From contig CM040120.1 of assembly GCA_022559845.1 (NCBI GenBank), forward strand, positions 310,532,740 to 310,596,739: a stretch of 64,000 nt of DNA. Reading direction: 5' to 3'. This DNA comes from Amorphophallus konjac (Eukaryota > Streptophyta > Magnoliopsida > Alismatales > Araceae). The notes beneath the pieces were generated by a model. The model searched no databases. It was not told the DNA's origin and saw nothing but the letters and a program-made list of their open reading frames with translations. This document shows, in pieces, positions 11,343-24,300 of the stretch. The position numbers and the translations under genes are program-made. Every line of letters begins with the position of its first letter. The stretch's first letter is position 1.

Positions 11343-12010
11343 AACGCCCTGGAATAGGGCGCTATTTTAAAATAAACGACCATAACAGCGGTCGTCAATT
11401 TATTAAGAAACGTCCTGTACACAGGCGTTAATTTTACGAGATCATGACTTAAGCATGATAAGAACGGATTATATATGAAACCTTGATTATTAATGCATGA
11501 TCCTGTCTCCAAATCTAATGTCCTGCAATTTCTTGAATTCACGGCCTGTACAAGGTCGTTTTCCACGTATTAACGCCTCATCAGAGGGCGTGACTTTAAA
11601 AGTAACGCCCCTTGCTTAGGCGCGTATTATCCAGAGTCCTGGTATGTTCTGAAACATAGAGTTAAGCCAGTAACGCCCCTTCTCAGGGCGTGTCTTATAT
11701 AAGTCCTGCAACTTATTTATATTCTGTCAAATCCGTAATTCATGAGACGCCTGCAGCAGCAGTCGTCAAATATGAAGAAACGACCCTGTCCAGGGCGCTT
11801 TTTAGATAGAGTATTGAAATAATGAAATTCTGCGAAACGGAACATATATAAACGCCCTGATACTAGGCGTTAGTTACTTGAAAAACGTCCCGGACAAGGG
11901 CGTGTTTTTCATAAATTAATGAGATTATTGAAAATTCTGTAAAATAGAAATATGTTAACGCCCCTATGTTAGGCGTTAATTACTTGAGAAATGACTTGAC
12001 CTAAGTCGTT
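11343..12010. repeat. Dyad array, LTR B intron cluster (copies at 19055-19722 and 26767-27434)
   Basis: Thirteen units with the same ACG...CGT frame. Arm sequences vary in a compensated way: CGCCC with GGGCG, CGACC with GGTCG, CGTCC with AGGCG. One unit is ATGACTTGACCTAAGTCGTT. Units are 20-23 bp, with irregular AT-rich spacers of 10-90 bp. Across three LTRs the array therefore carries about 60 units in all. Confidence 0.85.
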
Positions 12011-13130
12011 ATTTTACTATAAACTGATTTTCATCTGATTTGCTAACCGATGGTTTTATATATATCATAATATATATAAATAGGCACTATTCTCCACTCC
12101 GTGAGTATAGTCCCATGTTTTCATGTTGATTTATCGATCACACTCAACTCTCATTGACATACAAGCTCTCCATTGGACATTCCGTTCCTTTGGACTAGCG
12201 AGTTAGTCATAGAGACCTCCGTAAGACTCCTCGTAGCCTTGGATTCCCTCAAGGCCGACTGAGCTGGTTGTACCCTAAAAACCCATTACACGATCCTTGC
12301 CATGTCAATCTAAAGAAACATGGTATACCGGCCCTTATGATTATACAAAGAGTATATCATAAGCAATTCTTGATGGGATGATGATATCATGCCATATCGT
12401 GTCATTCTTGTAAACCCCAATTCTATGATAAGAATGAGGGTATCTTGCTTGATCTAATGTTCATGTGGACCTCAATTCTATATAAAGAATGTCCATATTG
12501 ATTTGTCATGGTACCTAAGTTAAGGGAACCATATTCTACCTGGTTTTATCGAACTCGTGATTATATCATTATTATCGCCAATCTATGTCCTTTGTCATAT
12601 TTTGGACTCTATTCTATCAAAGTTGTCATACGTATCTACAAGCTTGATTATTGAAATTCTATATTGGCTATATAAACAAGAGTGGATGTCAAAACACATG
12701 ATAAATGCCTGCGCATATAGGGCCCGATCTGGTCCTGGGAGGAGCACCCGAAAGTACTTGTGCCCATGGGAGTTAAAATGATAAGGTATCTGGCATTATA
12801 CCGAGTACTTGACTTGCTTGATTGGACATTCCACACACACATCTTGTACTTGACTCGTACTTGACATGAAATGAAATGCGTGGCCCGAAAAAGGGTAATT
12901 TACTTGCTTGATACATGATAGCCAAAGTTCTTGACATGACTTGTTAAATGTACTTGCTTGAATATCTCGAATAAACTTGCTATCTTGTTGGAAGTTCATG
13001 ACTAAGTTCATCTTATTTTCTTGATATTACATTCTCTCTATCTTGTCGTTTCATGCGAGCATGCATAGCTTTATTGCATCCATGAAAATGTAATTACTTA
13101 AACCACTTGCTAGTACTTGAGATATAATTT

Positions 13131-13176
13131 CCTACTGAGCGTTCGCTCATTCCGTTTGTCCCTTTTTACTTTTCAG
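13131..13176 (+). promoter_or_regulatory. Conserved LTR stem-loop and putative 3' splice site (element B; copies at 20843 and 28555)
   Basis: CCTACTGAGCG, TT, CGCTCATTCC (stem GAGCG/CGCTC), then a pyrimidine tract and TTTTCAG|GTAAG. The stem sits about 25 nt upstream of the acceptor, where a branch point would be expected. Confidence 0.65.
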
Positions 13177-13342
13177 GTAAGTCCGACGACGATGGAAGTC
13201 AATCGGATGGGAATGGTCAAGAGTGAAAGTGATAGAGCTTCTACAAGTGTCGTCTAGTCTTTTCCATAGTTTCTTGAGTCAACTATGTATTCTTTTCCTT
13301 TTTATTTAACAGAGTATTGGATTTGTAATAGTCTATCCCTTA

Positions 13343-13352
13343 TAAAATAAAG
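13343..13352 (+). terminator. Candidate poly(A) signal of LTR B
   Basis: ATAAAATAAAGG lies about 125 bp before the LTR end. It would place the R/U5 boundary near 13370. Repeated at 21055 and 28767. Confidence 0.4.
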
Positions 13353-13484
13353 GATTGGGTTATCTTGCTATTTTGCGCATCTCTGTCTTTGTGTCGAATA
13401 CACGACCACTCTGATTGACATGATTGATATAGACACGTCGCGCATCTCCGGGTATCTTCCGCGCTCGGGGCGTGACAGTCTTTG

Positions 13485-13497
13485 TGGTATCAGAGCC
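13485..13497 (+). other. Primer-binding site, B unit 1
   Basis: TGGTATCAGAGCC, a perfect match to the usual initiator-methionine tRNA complement, 7 bp after the LTR end. Confidence 0.95.
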
Positions 13498-13652
13498 TAA
13501 GGTATTCAATTCCTAGGAAACCCAAGTCCAAGGATAGGTTTCAAAACCTTTAACCAAGTGAGAGGGGGTAGAACCAAGGGTTAAATGATCAATGAGTCCT
13601 TTATAAGATCATAGTGATATAATACTAACATAGCTATTGTAATTGTAGGATA

Positions 13653-16600
13653 ATGGCTGCCGAACGTGCTCAATGGCGCAACATGCAGCGTACCCTTCAA
13701 GGGATGACCCAAGTGCTACAACAGGTAGCACAAGGTGGTGCTCCACGAGCTGGAAGCTTACACCAAGCATTCAAGAATATGAATCCCCCGAAGTTCATGG
13801 GATCGACCGATCCAGACGATGCCGAGCATTGGGTTCGGGAGATTGAACGTATATTCCGTGTCATGCAATGCACGGATCAGGACAAAGTCTTATTAGCTAC
13901 TTTCCAGTTAGAAAAGGATGCTAGATGCTGGTGGGAGTCGATTGAAGCTACTATTGACCCAACTCAAGTTACATGGGGTGAATTCGTTGAATATTTCAAC
14001 GCCAAATATTTCTCTGATAGGGTCCAGGAAAGGAAGGCCGCCGAATTTGCCGCATTAAAGCAAAGATCTTTATCGGTGGCTGATTATGAAGCACAGTTCT
14101 CTAGACTGTCTAGATATGCTAAGCATTTAATTGGCACGGAAAAGATGAAAGCCCGTAGATTTCTTAATGGGCTTAGGCCCCACTACATTACTCAACTGGC
14201 GCCTATGGATATTCAAGTTTATACTGAAATAGTGCGCCGAGCTCAGTTGCTTGAAGATGCCACGGAACTATCTGATAGGATCCGTGGGAAAGACAAAAAG
14301 GAGCAAGTCACAAGTTCGGGTTCTTTTAAACCCAACTTTAAGAAGAGGCCCAATAATGGAGGTTCTTCCTCTCAAGATCAGAAGTACAAGAAATCCAAGC
14401 CTTTCTCTATCACCACTACCCCTTCAAACGTAGTATGCAAGCATTGTGACAAGGCTGGTCACAAAACAGAAGAATGCTGGAGGAAATTAGGAGCATGTCT
14501 CCGTTGTGGGAGTCGTGAACATCGGATTCCCGATTGTCCATTAATGAATGACCAAGACGGTGAGGGTAAACGCCCAGTGACAAGGAACGCGCGTCTTCAT
14601 GCAATCCAAGAGACCGAACCAGAAGAAGAAGGCGGATTGGTGGAAGGTACATTAAAAATTTGTTCCAAATATGCACATGTCTTATTTGATACGGGTGCAT
14701 CGCATTCCATTATTTCCAAGAAGTTTGCTGACCCATTACCTCTAGAACCAGAATGGATGAAAATAGTGTTGTCTACTCCTCTCGGAAACGAGACGGATAT
14801 CACGCATCATTACCAAAACTGTGAGGTGTTGGTTCGAGGAAAGAATTTTCCTATTGATCTTATCTGCTTAGATCTAAAAGAATATGATGTTATACTAGGA
14901 GCAGATTGGTTATCTAAGTACCAGGCAACGGTTGATTGCCGTAATAGCAAGATTGTTTTCAAAGAATTTCCGGAACTGACTTATACTAGTCCTAAGAGTC
15001 GAAGCAAATCCCCTCTTATTTCGGCTCTTCGAGCAAGCAAGCTCGTCAAGAAAGGATGTGTATCCTTCTTTGCTTTTGTCACTATTAAAGAAGCTAAAGA
15101 AACCGAGATAGAGGACATTCAGGTAGTGCGAGAATTCCCAGACGTATTTCCGGAAGAATTGCCGGGATTACCCCCGCAAAGAGATGTGGCCTTTACCATC
15201 GACTTAGTCCCTGGTGCTGGTCCGGTTTCAAAGGCACCATATAGAATGTCCCCTGCTGAACTCAAGGAGTTGAAGGAGCAGTTGATGGAACTAATCCGAA
15301 AAGGGTTTATTAGACCAAGTACTTCCCCGTGGGGAGCACCAGTCTTATTTGTAAAGAAGAAGGATGGATCCATGAGATTGTGTATCGACTATCGACAGTT
15401 GAATTATCTCACTATCAAGAACAAGTATCCACTGCCGAGAATCGATGAATTGTTTGATCAGATTTCAGGATCCAAATATTTCTCCAAGATTGATCTCCGG
15501 TCGGGATATCATCAATTAAGGATCAAGGATGATGACATTCACAAGACCGCATTCAGAAGCAGGTATGGCCATTACGAATTTGTTGTTATGCCTTTTGGAC
15601 TAACAAATGCCCCTGCTGCCTTTATGCAGTTAATGAATAGCATATTCAGGCCTTACTTGGATCAATTCATAGTAGTCTTCATCGATGATATATTGATATA
15701 TTCTAAGACTAAGGAAGAACATGAAGAGCATTTGAGGATTGCATTGCAAGTCTTGAGGACAAATCAATTATATGCTAAACTCAGCAAATGCGAGTTCTGG
15801 CTTGAAGAAGTGGCTTTTCTCGGACATGTCATATCCAAGGATGGTTTATCTGTGGATCCGTCAAAAGTTGAAGCTGTGAGAAACTGGGAGAGACCCACTA
15901 ATGCAAGCGAGATCAGAAGTTTCTTAGGTCTTGCAGGCTATTATCGGCGATTTATCAAAGATTTCTCTAAGATCGCCGTACCACTTACAAGATTAACTCG
16001 TAAGGAGATCCGATATGAATGGAGTGAGGAATGTGAAAGCAGTTTCCAAACTCTCAAGGATCATCTCACCACAGCTCCAGTCTTAGCCCTACCAATTGAA
16101 GGAGAGAAATTCGAGGTCTACACTGATGCTTCTGGCATTGGCCTCGGATGCGTTCTAATGCAACATGGGAAGGTCATAGCATATTCTTCTCGTCAACTGA
16201 AGAAGCATGAGGAGAATTACCCCGTCCATGACTTGGAATTGGCCGCGGTAGTATTTGCCCTAAAGATATGGAGACACTATCTCTATGGGGTACAGTTTAC
16301 TGTATACTCCGATCACAAAAGTCTCAAATATCTATTTTCACAAAAGGAGCTGAACATGAGACAAAGACGTTGGCTAGAATATCTCAAGGACTTCGACTTC
16401 AGAATACAATACCATCCCGGAAAGGGTAATTATGTGGCTGATGCCCTTAGTCGAAAGCCGAGAGCAAAGATAGCAAATTGTATGATACAAGAATGGAGGT
16501 TACTTGAACAATTCTCCGAGCTCAATATAAGCTTGGACACGGAATCCAAATTTGTCACACTATCTCATGTAAGCATACAGTCAGATTTGTTATCTGAGAT

Positions 16601-18005
16601 ACAAACACTTCAGGATGATGATCCTATGTTAGTAGAAATCAAAGGCAGATTAGAAGGACAATCTGATTTTCAACTAACTTCTGATGGAAGATTATCGTTC
16701 AAAGATAGAACTTGTATACCCGATTGTCCGGAATTAAAGAAGAAGATCTTAGATGAAGCTCACCGATCAAGATACACTATTCATCCTGGATCAACTAAAA
16801 TGTACCAAGATGTAAAGAGGAACTTTTGGTGGCCCAATATGAAAAGAGAAATAGCGGACTATGTATCACGCTGTCTCACATGCCAACAGGTCAAGGCGGA
16901 ACACCAAAAGCCTGCGGGAAAACTACATCCTCTAGATATTCCTAAGTGGAAATGGGAGGATATTGGTATGGACTTCATCATGGGTTTGTCTAAATCTAAA
17001 GGAGGACATGATGGAATCTGGGTTATCATTGACCGATTGACTAAATCGGCACATTTCTTGCCAATCAAAAGCCGATGGTCAATTGATGTGCTAGCTGCAC
17101 TATACATCAAAGAAATAGTCAGGATACATGGAATTCCTGTCTCAATCGTGTCGGATAGAGATCCCCGTTTTACTTCTCATTTTTGGAAGGGATTACAACA
17201 TTCGTTGGGGACGAGACTCAACGTTAGTACTGCTTTTCACCCGCAAACGGATGGTCAGACCGAGCGAACTAATCAAGTTGTTGAAGATATGCTGAGAGCA
17301 TGCATTATTGACTTTGGAGGAAGCTGGCATGACCACTTACCTTTAGTTGAATTTGCATATAATAATAGCTACCAAGCTAGTATCCAAATGGCACCTTTCG
17401 AAGCCTTATACGGAAGGAGTTGCCGATCTCCCATATGTTGGAACGAAGTTGGAGAGAAACAACTATTAGGTCCAGACATGGTAAGGGATACAACCGAGAA
17501 GATACAAGTAATCAGAGAAAGATTACAAGTTGCTCAGACAAGGCAAAAGGCTTATGCTGATACCAGGAGAAGAGATCTTGAATTCCAGGTTGGAGATCAT
17601 GTATTTCTCAAGATATCCCCTGGACGTGGCATACGGAGATTTGGTGTTAAGGGCAAGCTTACGCCAAGATTCATCGGACCATTTGAGGTACTCGAAAGAG
17701 TTGGCGAGGTTGCTTATCGCATCGCGTTGCCTCCTCAGTTGTCCGAGGTACACAATGTATTTCACATATCTATGTTGAAGAAGTATGTGCACGATCCGTC
17801 ACATATTATTGAGCATGGAGATCTGGTGATCCAGAAAGATCTCACATATGAACAGAAGCCCTTGAAGATATTAGATCGAGAAATACGAACTCTAAGGAAT
17901 AAGGTTATTCCCATGATCAAGGTGCAATGGAATAAGAATCCTGAACGCGAAGCGACATGGGAGACCGAGGAATCTATGAAGAAACGATTTCCCGAGTTAT
18001 TCTAA
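13653..18005 (+). CDS. Gag-Pol polyprotein, Tekay-like Ty3/gypsy element B, unit 1
   Basis: Intact 1450-residue single-frame polyprotein. In order: Gag fold (about 40-210, with YFNAKYF and FLNGLRP), two CCHC knuckles (C262-C275 and C282-C295), aspartic protease with DTG at 346-348, reverse transcriptase (about 525-770) with LCIDYRQLN and the catalytic FIDD near 677, RNase H starting around VYTDASG (about 820), integrase with the zinc-binding domain from about 1043 and the core from about 1105 ([27 protein letters not shown]), and a C-terminal chromodomain-like tail (about 1395-1450, [15 protein letters not shown]). The start ATG follows a 175-bp leader and heads the Gag homology; G's Gag begins with the same MAA pattern. 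The protein would direct reverse transcription in cytoplasmic particles and nuclear integration, with the chromodomain probably biasing the target. No stop or frameshift. Confidence 0.95.
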   Translation: MAAERAQWRNMQRTLQGMTQVLQQVAQGGAPRAGSLHQAFKNMNPPKFMGSTDPDDAEHWVREIERIFRVMQCTDQDKVLLATFQLEKDARCWWESIEATIDPTQVTWGEFVEYFNAKYFSDRVQERKAAEFAALKQRSLSVADYEAQFSRLSRYAKHLIGTEKMKARRFLNGLRPHYITQLAPMDIQVYTEIVRRAQLLEDATELSDRIRGKDKKEQVTSSGSFKPNFKKRPNNGGSSSQDQKYKKSKPFSITTTPSNVVCKHCDKAGHKTEECWRKLGACLRCGSREHRIPDCPLMNDQDGEGKRPVTRNARLHAIQETEPEEEGGLVEGTLKICSKYAHVLFDTGASHSIISKKFADPLPLEPEWMKIVLSTPLGNETDITHHYQNCEVLVRGKNFPIDLICLDLKEYDVILGADWLSKYQATVDCRNSKIVFKEFPELTYTSPKSRSKSPLISALRASKLVKKGCVSFFAFVTIKEAKETEIEDIQVVREFPDVFPEELPGLPPQRDVAFTIDLVPGAGPVSKAPYRMSPAELKELKEQLMELIRKGFIRPSTSPWGAPVLFVKKKDGSMRLCIDYRQLNYLTIKNKYPLPRIDELFDQISGSKYFSKIDLRSGYHQLRIKDDDIHKTAFRSRYGHYEFVVMPFGLTNAPAAFMQLMNSIFRPYLDQFIVVFIDDILIYSKTKEEHEEHLRIALQVLRTNQLYAKLSKCEFWLEEVAFLGHVISKDGLSVDPSKVEAVRNWERPTNASEIRSFLGLAGYYRRFIKDFSKIAVPLTRLTRKEIRYEWSEECESSFQTLKDHLTTAPVLALPIEGEKFEVYTDASGIGLGCVLMQHGKVIAYSSRQLKKHEENYPVHDLELAAVVFALKIWRHYLYGVQFTVYSDHKSLKYLFSQKELNMRQRRWLEYLKDFDFRIQYHPGKGNYVADALSRKPRAKIANCMIQEWRLLEQFSELNISLDTESKFVTLSHVSIQSDLLSEIQTLQDDDPMLVEIKGRLEGQSDFQLTSDGRLSFKDRTCIPDCPELKKKILDEAHRSRYTIHPGSTKMYQDVKRNFWWPNMKREIADYVSRCLTCQQVKAEHQKPAGKLHPLDIPKWKWEDIGMDFIMGLSKSKGGHDGIWVIIDRLTKSAHFLPIKSRWSIDVLAALYIKEIVRIHGIPVSIVSDRDPRFTSHFWKGLQHSLGTRLNVSTAFHPQTDGQTERTNQVVEDMLRACIIDFGGSWHDHLPLVEFAYNNSYQASIQMAPFEALYGRSCRSPICWNEVGEKQLLGPDMVRDTTEKIQVIRERLQVAQTRQKAYADTRRRDLEFQVGDHVFLKISPGRGIRRFGVKGKLTPRFIGPFEVLERVGEVAYRIALPPQLSEVHNVFHISMLKKYVHDPSHIIEHGDLVIQKDLTYEQKPLKILDREIRTLRNKVIPMIKVQWNKNPEREATWETEESMKKRFPELF

Positions 18006-18075
18006 GAGGTATATGTCCTACACTCTCCGCATGTATAATTATATATATATTAAATTTGGGGACCAAATTCTTTTT
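18006..18075 (+). other. 3' untranslated spacer, B unit 1
   Basis: A short AT-rich stretch between the gag-pol stop and the polypurine tract. It has one substitution (A at 18052) relative to unit 2. Confidence 0.8.
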
Positions 18076-18088
18076 AAGTGGGGGAGGG
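18076..18088 (+). other. Polypurine tract, B unit 1
   Basis: AAGTGGGGGAGGG immediately before the LTR TGTAG. It primes plus-strand DNA synthesis. Confidence 0.9.
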
Positions 18089-21000
18089 TGTAGCAACCCT
18101 AATAAATGAATAATTGAAATGAATTAAAACATATATATTACAGAAGTAATATATATATAAAAGGAATAGGGTTAATTGGACGAAATAAAACAAATTAAAA
18201 ATAACGCCTCTTATTAAGGCGTTAATTTATAAATAAACGCCTCTACCAATGGCGTGAATAAAGAAAGGACGCCCACACCTACGGTCGTCAGTTCTCACGC
18301 GACCAAATGAGTAAGTAAAAGAAACGCCTCTACCTTGGGCGTGTTTTAAAACAAGAAACGCCCTTTTTAAAGGCGCTTTTTAATAAACGCCCTTATGCAA
18401 GGCGTTAATTCAAGAATACACGCCCTGACCAAAGGCGTTAATTCCATTCGAGTTCCGTTCGACACGGGAGCTTATCCAGGGAAGGATTATGTTAATCCAG
18501 TAAGTATTTAATAGGGCAAGGACTCTATATTGGAAGCATTGCTTCTACTAGAACACTAACCTTAACAGGACGTCCAAAATCCTATATATAATCTTGATCG
18601 AACAAACCCTAAACCTATTTGGACGATCGAACCGCACAGGTACGTGAAGAACATATCTTCTTCTTCTTCTTTTCCTTATGAACGAAATAGCAGTTCATAT
18701 AAGTTTCTCTTTGCTTCGGTTACATGAAGAACTAATAGTTCTTCATCCTCTTTTCCTCTTACAGGTTGAGGACGCAGCAGCATAAGTGAAGAACAAGGTA
18801 ACGTTCTTCTAATCTCCTCTGTTCTGATAGGTGAAGAAATTAATAAATGTTTCTTCTTCTGTTCTCGTAGGAATTACAGGACCGTAGAACTAGAGCTCCT
18901 CTTCTCACAGTTCAAATCATCAAATTATCATAAGGTAGGTTTTCTCAAGTTACTGTAGCCCAAATGAAATTAATGCAAGATATATATATATATATAAGCA
19001 TGTCATGCATATGATTATTATAGTTTTCATGCGTTTTCTGAATTGTTTGAAAGAAACGCCCTGGAATAGGGCGCTATTTTAAAATAAACGACCATAACAG
19101 CGGTCGTCAATTTATTAAGAAACGTCCTGTACACAGGCGTTAATTTTACGAGATCATGACTTAAGCATGATAAGAACGGATTATATATGAAACCTTGATT
19201 ATTAATGCATGATCCTGTCTCCAAATCTAATGTCCTGCAATTTCTTGAATTCACGGCCTGTACAAGGTCGTTTTCCACGTATTAACGCCTCATCAGAGGG
19301 CGTGACTTTAAAAGTAACGCCCCTTGCTTAGGCGCGTATTATCCAGAGTCCTGGTATGTTCTGAAACATAGAGTTAAGCCAGTAACGCCCCTTCTCAGGG
19401 CGTGTCTTATATAAGTCCTGCAACTTATTTATATTCTGTCAAATCCGTAATTCATGAGACGCCTGCAGCAGCAGTCGTCAAATATGAAGAAACGACCCTG
19501 TCCAGGGCGCTTTTTAGATAGAGTATTGAAATAATGAAATTCTGCGAAACGGAACATATATAAACGCCCTGATACTAGGCGTTAGTTACTTGAAAAACGT
19601 CCCGGACAAGGGCGTGTTTTTCATAAATTAATGAGATTATTGAAAATTCTGTAAAATAGAAATATGTTAACGCCCCTATGTTAGGCGTTAATTACTTGAG
19701 AAATGACTTGACCTAAGTCGTTATTTTACTATAAACTGATTTTCATCTGATTTGCTAACCGATGGTTTTATATATATCATAATATATATAAATAGGCACT
19801 ATTCTCCACTCCGTGAGTATAGTCCCATGTTTTCATGTTGATTTATCGATCACACTCAACTCTCATTGACATACAAGCTCTCCATTGGACATTCCGTTCC
19901 TTTGGACTAGCGAGTTAGTCATAGAGACCTCCGTAAGACTCCTCGTAGCCTTGGATTCCCTCAAGGCCGACTGAGCTGGTTGTACCCTAAAAACCCATTA
20001 CACGATCCTTGCCATGTCAATCTAAAGAAACATGGTATACCGGCCCTTATGATTATACAAAGAGTATATCATAAGCAATTCTTGATGGGATGATGATATC
20101 ATGCCATATCGTGTCATTCTTGTAAACCCCAATTCTATGATAAGAATGAGGGTATCTTGCTTGATCTAATGTTCATGTGGACCTCAATTCTATATAAAGA
20201 ATGTCCATATTGATTTGTCATGGTACCTAAGTTAAGGGAACCATATTCTACCTGGTTTTATCGAACTCGTGATTATATCATTATTATCGCCAATCTATGT
20301 CCTTTGTCATATTTTGGACTCTATTCTATCAAAGTTGTCATACGTATCTACAAGCTTGATTATTGAAATTCTATATTGGCTATATAAACAAGAGTGGATG
20401 TCAAAACACATGATAAATGCCTGCGCATATAGGGCCCGATCTGGTCCTGGGAGGAGCACCCGAAAGTACTTGTGCCCATGGGAGTTAAAATGATAAGGTA
20501 TCTGGCATTATACCGAGTACTTGACTTGCTTGATTGGACATTCCACACACACATCTTGTACTTGACTCGTACTTGACATGAAATGAAATGCGTGGCCCGA
20601 AAAAGGGTAATTTACTTGCTTGATACATGATAGCCAAAGTTCTTGACATGACTTGTTAAATGTACTTGCTTGAATATCTCGAATAAACTTGCTATCTTGT
20701 TGGAAGTTCATGACTAAGTTCATCTTATTTTCTTGATATTACATTCTCTCTATCTTGTCGTTTCATGCGAGCATGCATAGCTTTATTGCATCCATGAAAA
20801 TGTAATTACTTAAACCACTTGCTAGTACTTGAGATATAATTTCCTACTGAGCGTTCGCTCATTCCGTTTGTCCCTTTTTACTTTTCAGGTAAGTCCGACG
20901 ACGATGGAAGTCAATCGGATGGGAATGGTCAAGAGTGAAAGTGATAGAGCTTCTACAAGTGTCGTCTAGTCTTTTCCATAGTTTCTTGAGTCAACTATGT

Positions 21001-21189
21001 ATTCTTTTCCTTTTTATTTAACAGAGTATTGGATTTGTAATAGTCTATCCCTTATAAAATAAAGGATTGGGTTATCTTGCTATTTTGCGCATCTCTGTCT
21101 TTGTGTCGAATACACGACCACTCTGATTGACATGATTGATATAGACACGTCGCGCATCTCCGGGTATCTTCCGCGCTCGGGGCGTGACA
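18089..21189 (+). mobile_element. Element B LTR 2 (shared central LTR)
   Basis: Central LTR, serving as 3' LTR of unit 1 and 5' LTR of unit 2. It is preceded by a polypurine tract and followed by a PBS, with no target duplication at either edge, so it is not a separate insertion. Identical to LTR 1 as far as I can see. Confidence 0.95.
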
Positions 21190-21196
21190 GTCTTTG

Positions 21197-21209
21197 TGGT
21201 ATCAGAGCC
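21197..21209 (+). other. Primer-binding site, B unit 2
   Basis: TGGTATCAGAGCC at the same offset from LTR 2 as in unit 1. Confidence 0.95.
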
Positions 21210-21364
21210 TAAGGTATTCAATTCCTAGGAAACCCAAGTCCAAGGATAGGTTTCAAAACCTTTAACCAAGTGAGAGGGGGTAGAACCAAGGGTTAAATGA
21301 TCAATGAGTCCTTTATAAGATCATAGTGATATAATACTAACATAGCTATTGTAATTGTAGGATA

Positions 21365-24300
21365 ATGGCTGCCGAACGTGCTCAATGGCGCAACATGCAG
21401 CGTACCCTTCAAGGGATGACCCAAGTGCTACAACAGGTAGCACAAGGTGGTGCTCCACGAGCTGGAAGCTTACACCAAGCATTCAAGAATATGAATCCCC
21501 CGAAGTTCATGGGATCGACCGATCCAGACGATGCCGAGCATTGGGTTCGGGAGATTGAACGTATATTCCGTGTCATGCAATGCACGGATCAGGACAAAGT
21601 CTTATTAGCTACTTTCCAGTTAGAAAAGGATGCTAGATGCTGGTGGGAGTCGATTGAAGCTACTATTGACCCAACTCAAGTTACATGGGGTGAATTCGTT
21701 GAATATTTCAACGCCAAATATTTCTCTGATAGGGTCCAGGAAAGGAAGGCCGCCGAATTTGCCGCATTAAAGCAAAGATCTTTATCGGTGGCTGATTATG
21801 AAGCACAGTTCTCTAGACTGTCTAGATATGCTAAGCATTTAATTGGCACGGAAAAGATGAAAGCCCGTAGATTTCTTAATGGGCTTAGGCCCCACTACAT
21901 TACTCAACTGGCGCCTATGGATATTCAAGTTTATACTGAAATAGTGCGCCGAGCTCAGTTGCTTGAAGATGCCACGGAACTATCTGATAGGATCCGTGGG
22001 AAAGACAAAAAGGAGCAAGTCACAAGTTCGGGTTCTTTTAAACCCAACTTTAAGAAGAGGCCCAATAATGGAGGTTCTTCCTCTCAAGATCAGAAGTACA
22101 AGAAATCCAAGCCTTTCTCTATCACCACTACCCCTTCAAACGTAGTATGCAAGCATTGTGACAAGGCTGGTCACAAAACAGAAGAATGCTGGAGGAAATT
22201 AGGAGCATGTCTCCGTTGTGGGAGTCGTGAACATCGGATTCCCGATTGTCCATTAATGAATGACCAAGACGGTGAGGGTAAACGCCCAGTGACAAGGAAC
22301 GCGCGTCTTCATGCAATCCAAGAGACCGAACCAGAAGAAGAAGGCGGATTGGTGGAAGGTACATTAAAAATTTGTTCCAAATATGCACATGTCTTATTTG
22401 ATACGGGTGCATCGCATTCCATTATTTCCAAGAAGTTTGCTGACCCATTACCTCTAGAACCAGAATGGATGAAAATAGTGTTGTCTACTCCTCTCGGAAA
22501 CGAGACGGATATCACGCATCATTACCAAAACTGTGAGGTGTTGGTTCGAGGAAAGAATTTTCCTATTGATCTTATCTGCTTAGATCTAAAAGAATATGAT
22601 GTTATACTAGGAGCAGATTGGTTATCTAAGTACCAGGCAACGGTTGATTGCCGTAATAGCAAGATTGTTTTCAAAGAATTTCCGGAACTGACTTATACTA
22701 GTCCTAAGAGTCGAAGCAAATCCCCTCTTATTTCGGCTCTTCGAGCAAGCAAGCTCGTCAAGAAAGGATGTGTATCCTTCTTTGCTTTTGTCACTATTAA
22801 AGAAGCTAAAGAAACCGAGATAGAGGACATTCAGGTAGTGCGAGAATTCCCAGACGTATTTCCGGAAGAATTGCCGGGATTACCCCCGCAAAGAGATGTG
22901 GCCTTTACCATCGACTTAGTCCCTGGTGCTGGTCCGGTTTCAAAGGCACCATATAGAATGTCCCCTGCTGAACTCAAGGAGTTGAAGGAGCAGTTGATGG
23001 AACTAATCCGAAAAGGGTTTATTAGACCAAGTACTTCCCCGTGGGGAGCACCAGTCTTATTTGTAAAGAAGAAGGATGGATCCATGAGATTGTGTATCGA
23101 CTATCGACAGTTGAATTATCTCACTATCAAGAACAAGTATCCACTGCCGAGAATCGATGAATTGTTTGATCAGATTTCAGGATCCAAATATTTCTCCAAG
23201 ATTGATCTCCGGTCGGGATATCATCAATTAAGGATCAAGGATGATGACATTCACAAGACCGCATTCAGAAGCAGGTATGGCCATTACGAATTTGTTGTTA
23301 TGCCTTTTGGACTAACAAATGCCCCTGCTGCCTTTATGCAGTTAATGAATAGCATATTCAGGCCTTACTTGGATCAATTCATAGTAGTCTTCATCGATGA
23401 TATATTGATATATTCTAAGACTAAGGAAGAACATGAAGAGCATTTGAGGATTGCATTGCAAGTCTTGAGGACAAATCAATTATATGCTAAACTCAGCAAA
23501 TGCGAGTTCTGGCTTGAAGAAGTGGCTTTTCTCGGACATGTCATATCCAAGGACGGTTTATCTGTGGATCCGTCAAAAGTTGAAGCTGTGAGAAACTGGG
23601 AGAGACCCACTAATGCAAGCGAGATCAGAAGTTTCTTAGGTCTTGCAGGCTATTATCGGCGATTTATCAAAGATTTCTCTAAGATCGCCGTACCACTTAC
23701 AAGATTAACTCGTAAGGAGATCCGATATGAATGGAGTGAGGAATGTGAAAGCAGTTTACAAACTCTCAAGGATCATCTCACCACAGCTCCAGTCTTAGCC
23801 CTACCAATTGAAGGAGAGAAATTCGAGGTCTACACTGATGCTTCTGGCATTGGCCTCGGATGCGTTCTAATGCAACATGGGAAGGTCATAGCATATTCTT
23901 CTCGTCAACTGAAGAAGCATGAGGAGAATTACCCCGTCCATGACTTGGAATTGGCCGCGGTAGTATTTGCCCTAAAGATATGGAGACACTATCTCTATGG
24001 GGTACAGTTTACTGTATACTCCGATCACAAAAGTCTCAAATATCTATTTTCACAAAAGGAGCTGAACATGAGACAAAGACGTTGGCTAGAATATCTCAAG
24101 GACTTCGACTTCAGAATACAATACCATCCCGGAAAGGGTAATTATGTGGCTGATGCCCTTAGTCGAAAGCCGAGAGCAAAGATAGCAAATTGTATGATAC
24201 AAGAATGGAGGTTACTTGAACAATTCTCCGAGCTCAATATAAGCTTGGACACGGAATCCAAATTTGTCACACTATCTCATGTAAGCATACAGTCAGATTT

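Larger units (their letters stand above)
11223..13176 (+). other. Putative LTR intron of element B (copies at 18935-20888 and 26647-28600)
   Basis: Donor ATAAG|GTAGGT at 11223 and acceptor CTTTTTACTTTTCAG ending at 13176 would define a 1954-bp intron within the transcribed part of the LTR. The inference rests on the match of both ends with LTRs A, C and G, where the distance is also 1.6-2 kb once nested insertions are removed. It contains the second dyad cluster and the stem-loop. No RNA evidence is available to me. Confidence 0.5.
10377..13477 (+). mobile_element. Element B LTR 1
   Basis: 3101-bp LTR. In order: U3 with seven ACG...CGT dyads (10491-10728), TATA box at 10871, pyrimidine-rich leader, putative donor at 11223, thirteen more dyads (11343-12010), the stem-loop and acceptor (13131-13176), and an AATAAA-type signal near 13347. 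If the TATA box and poly(A) signal are right, the R region is about 2.4 kb and dominates the LTR. I see no LTR 1/LTR 2 difference by eye. Confidence 0.95.

Noticed and set aside
11315..12842. Small ORFs (64-83 codons) repeated in each LTR of element B
   Set aside because: They recur only because the LTR is repeated; no similarity, no consistent start context, and they lie in the putative intron.
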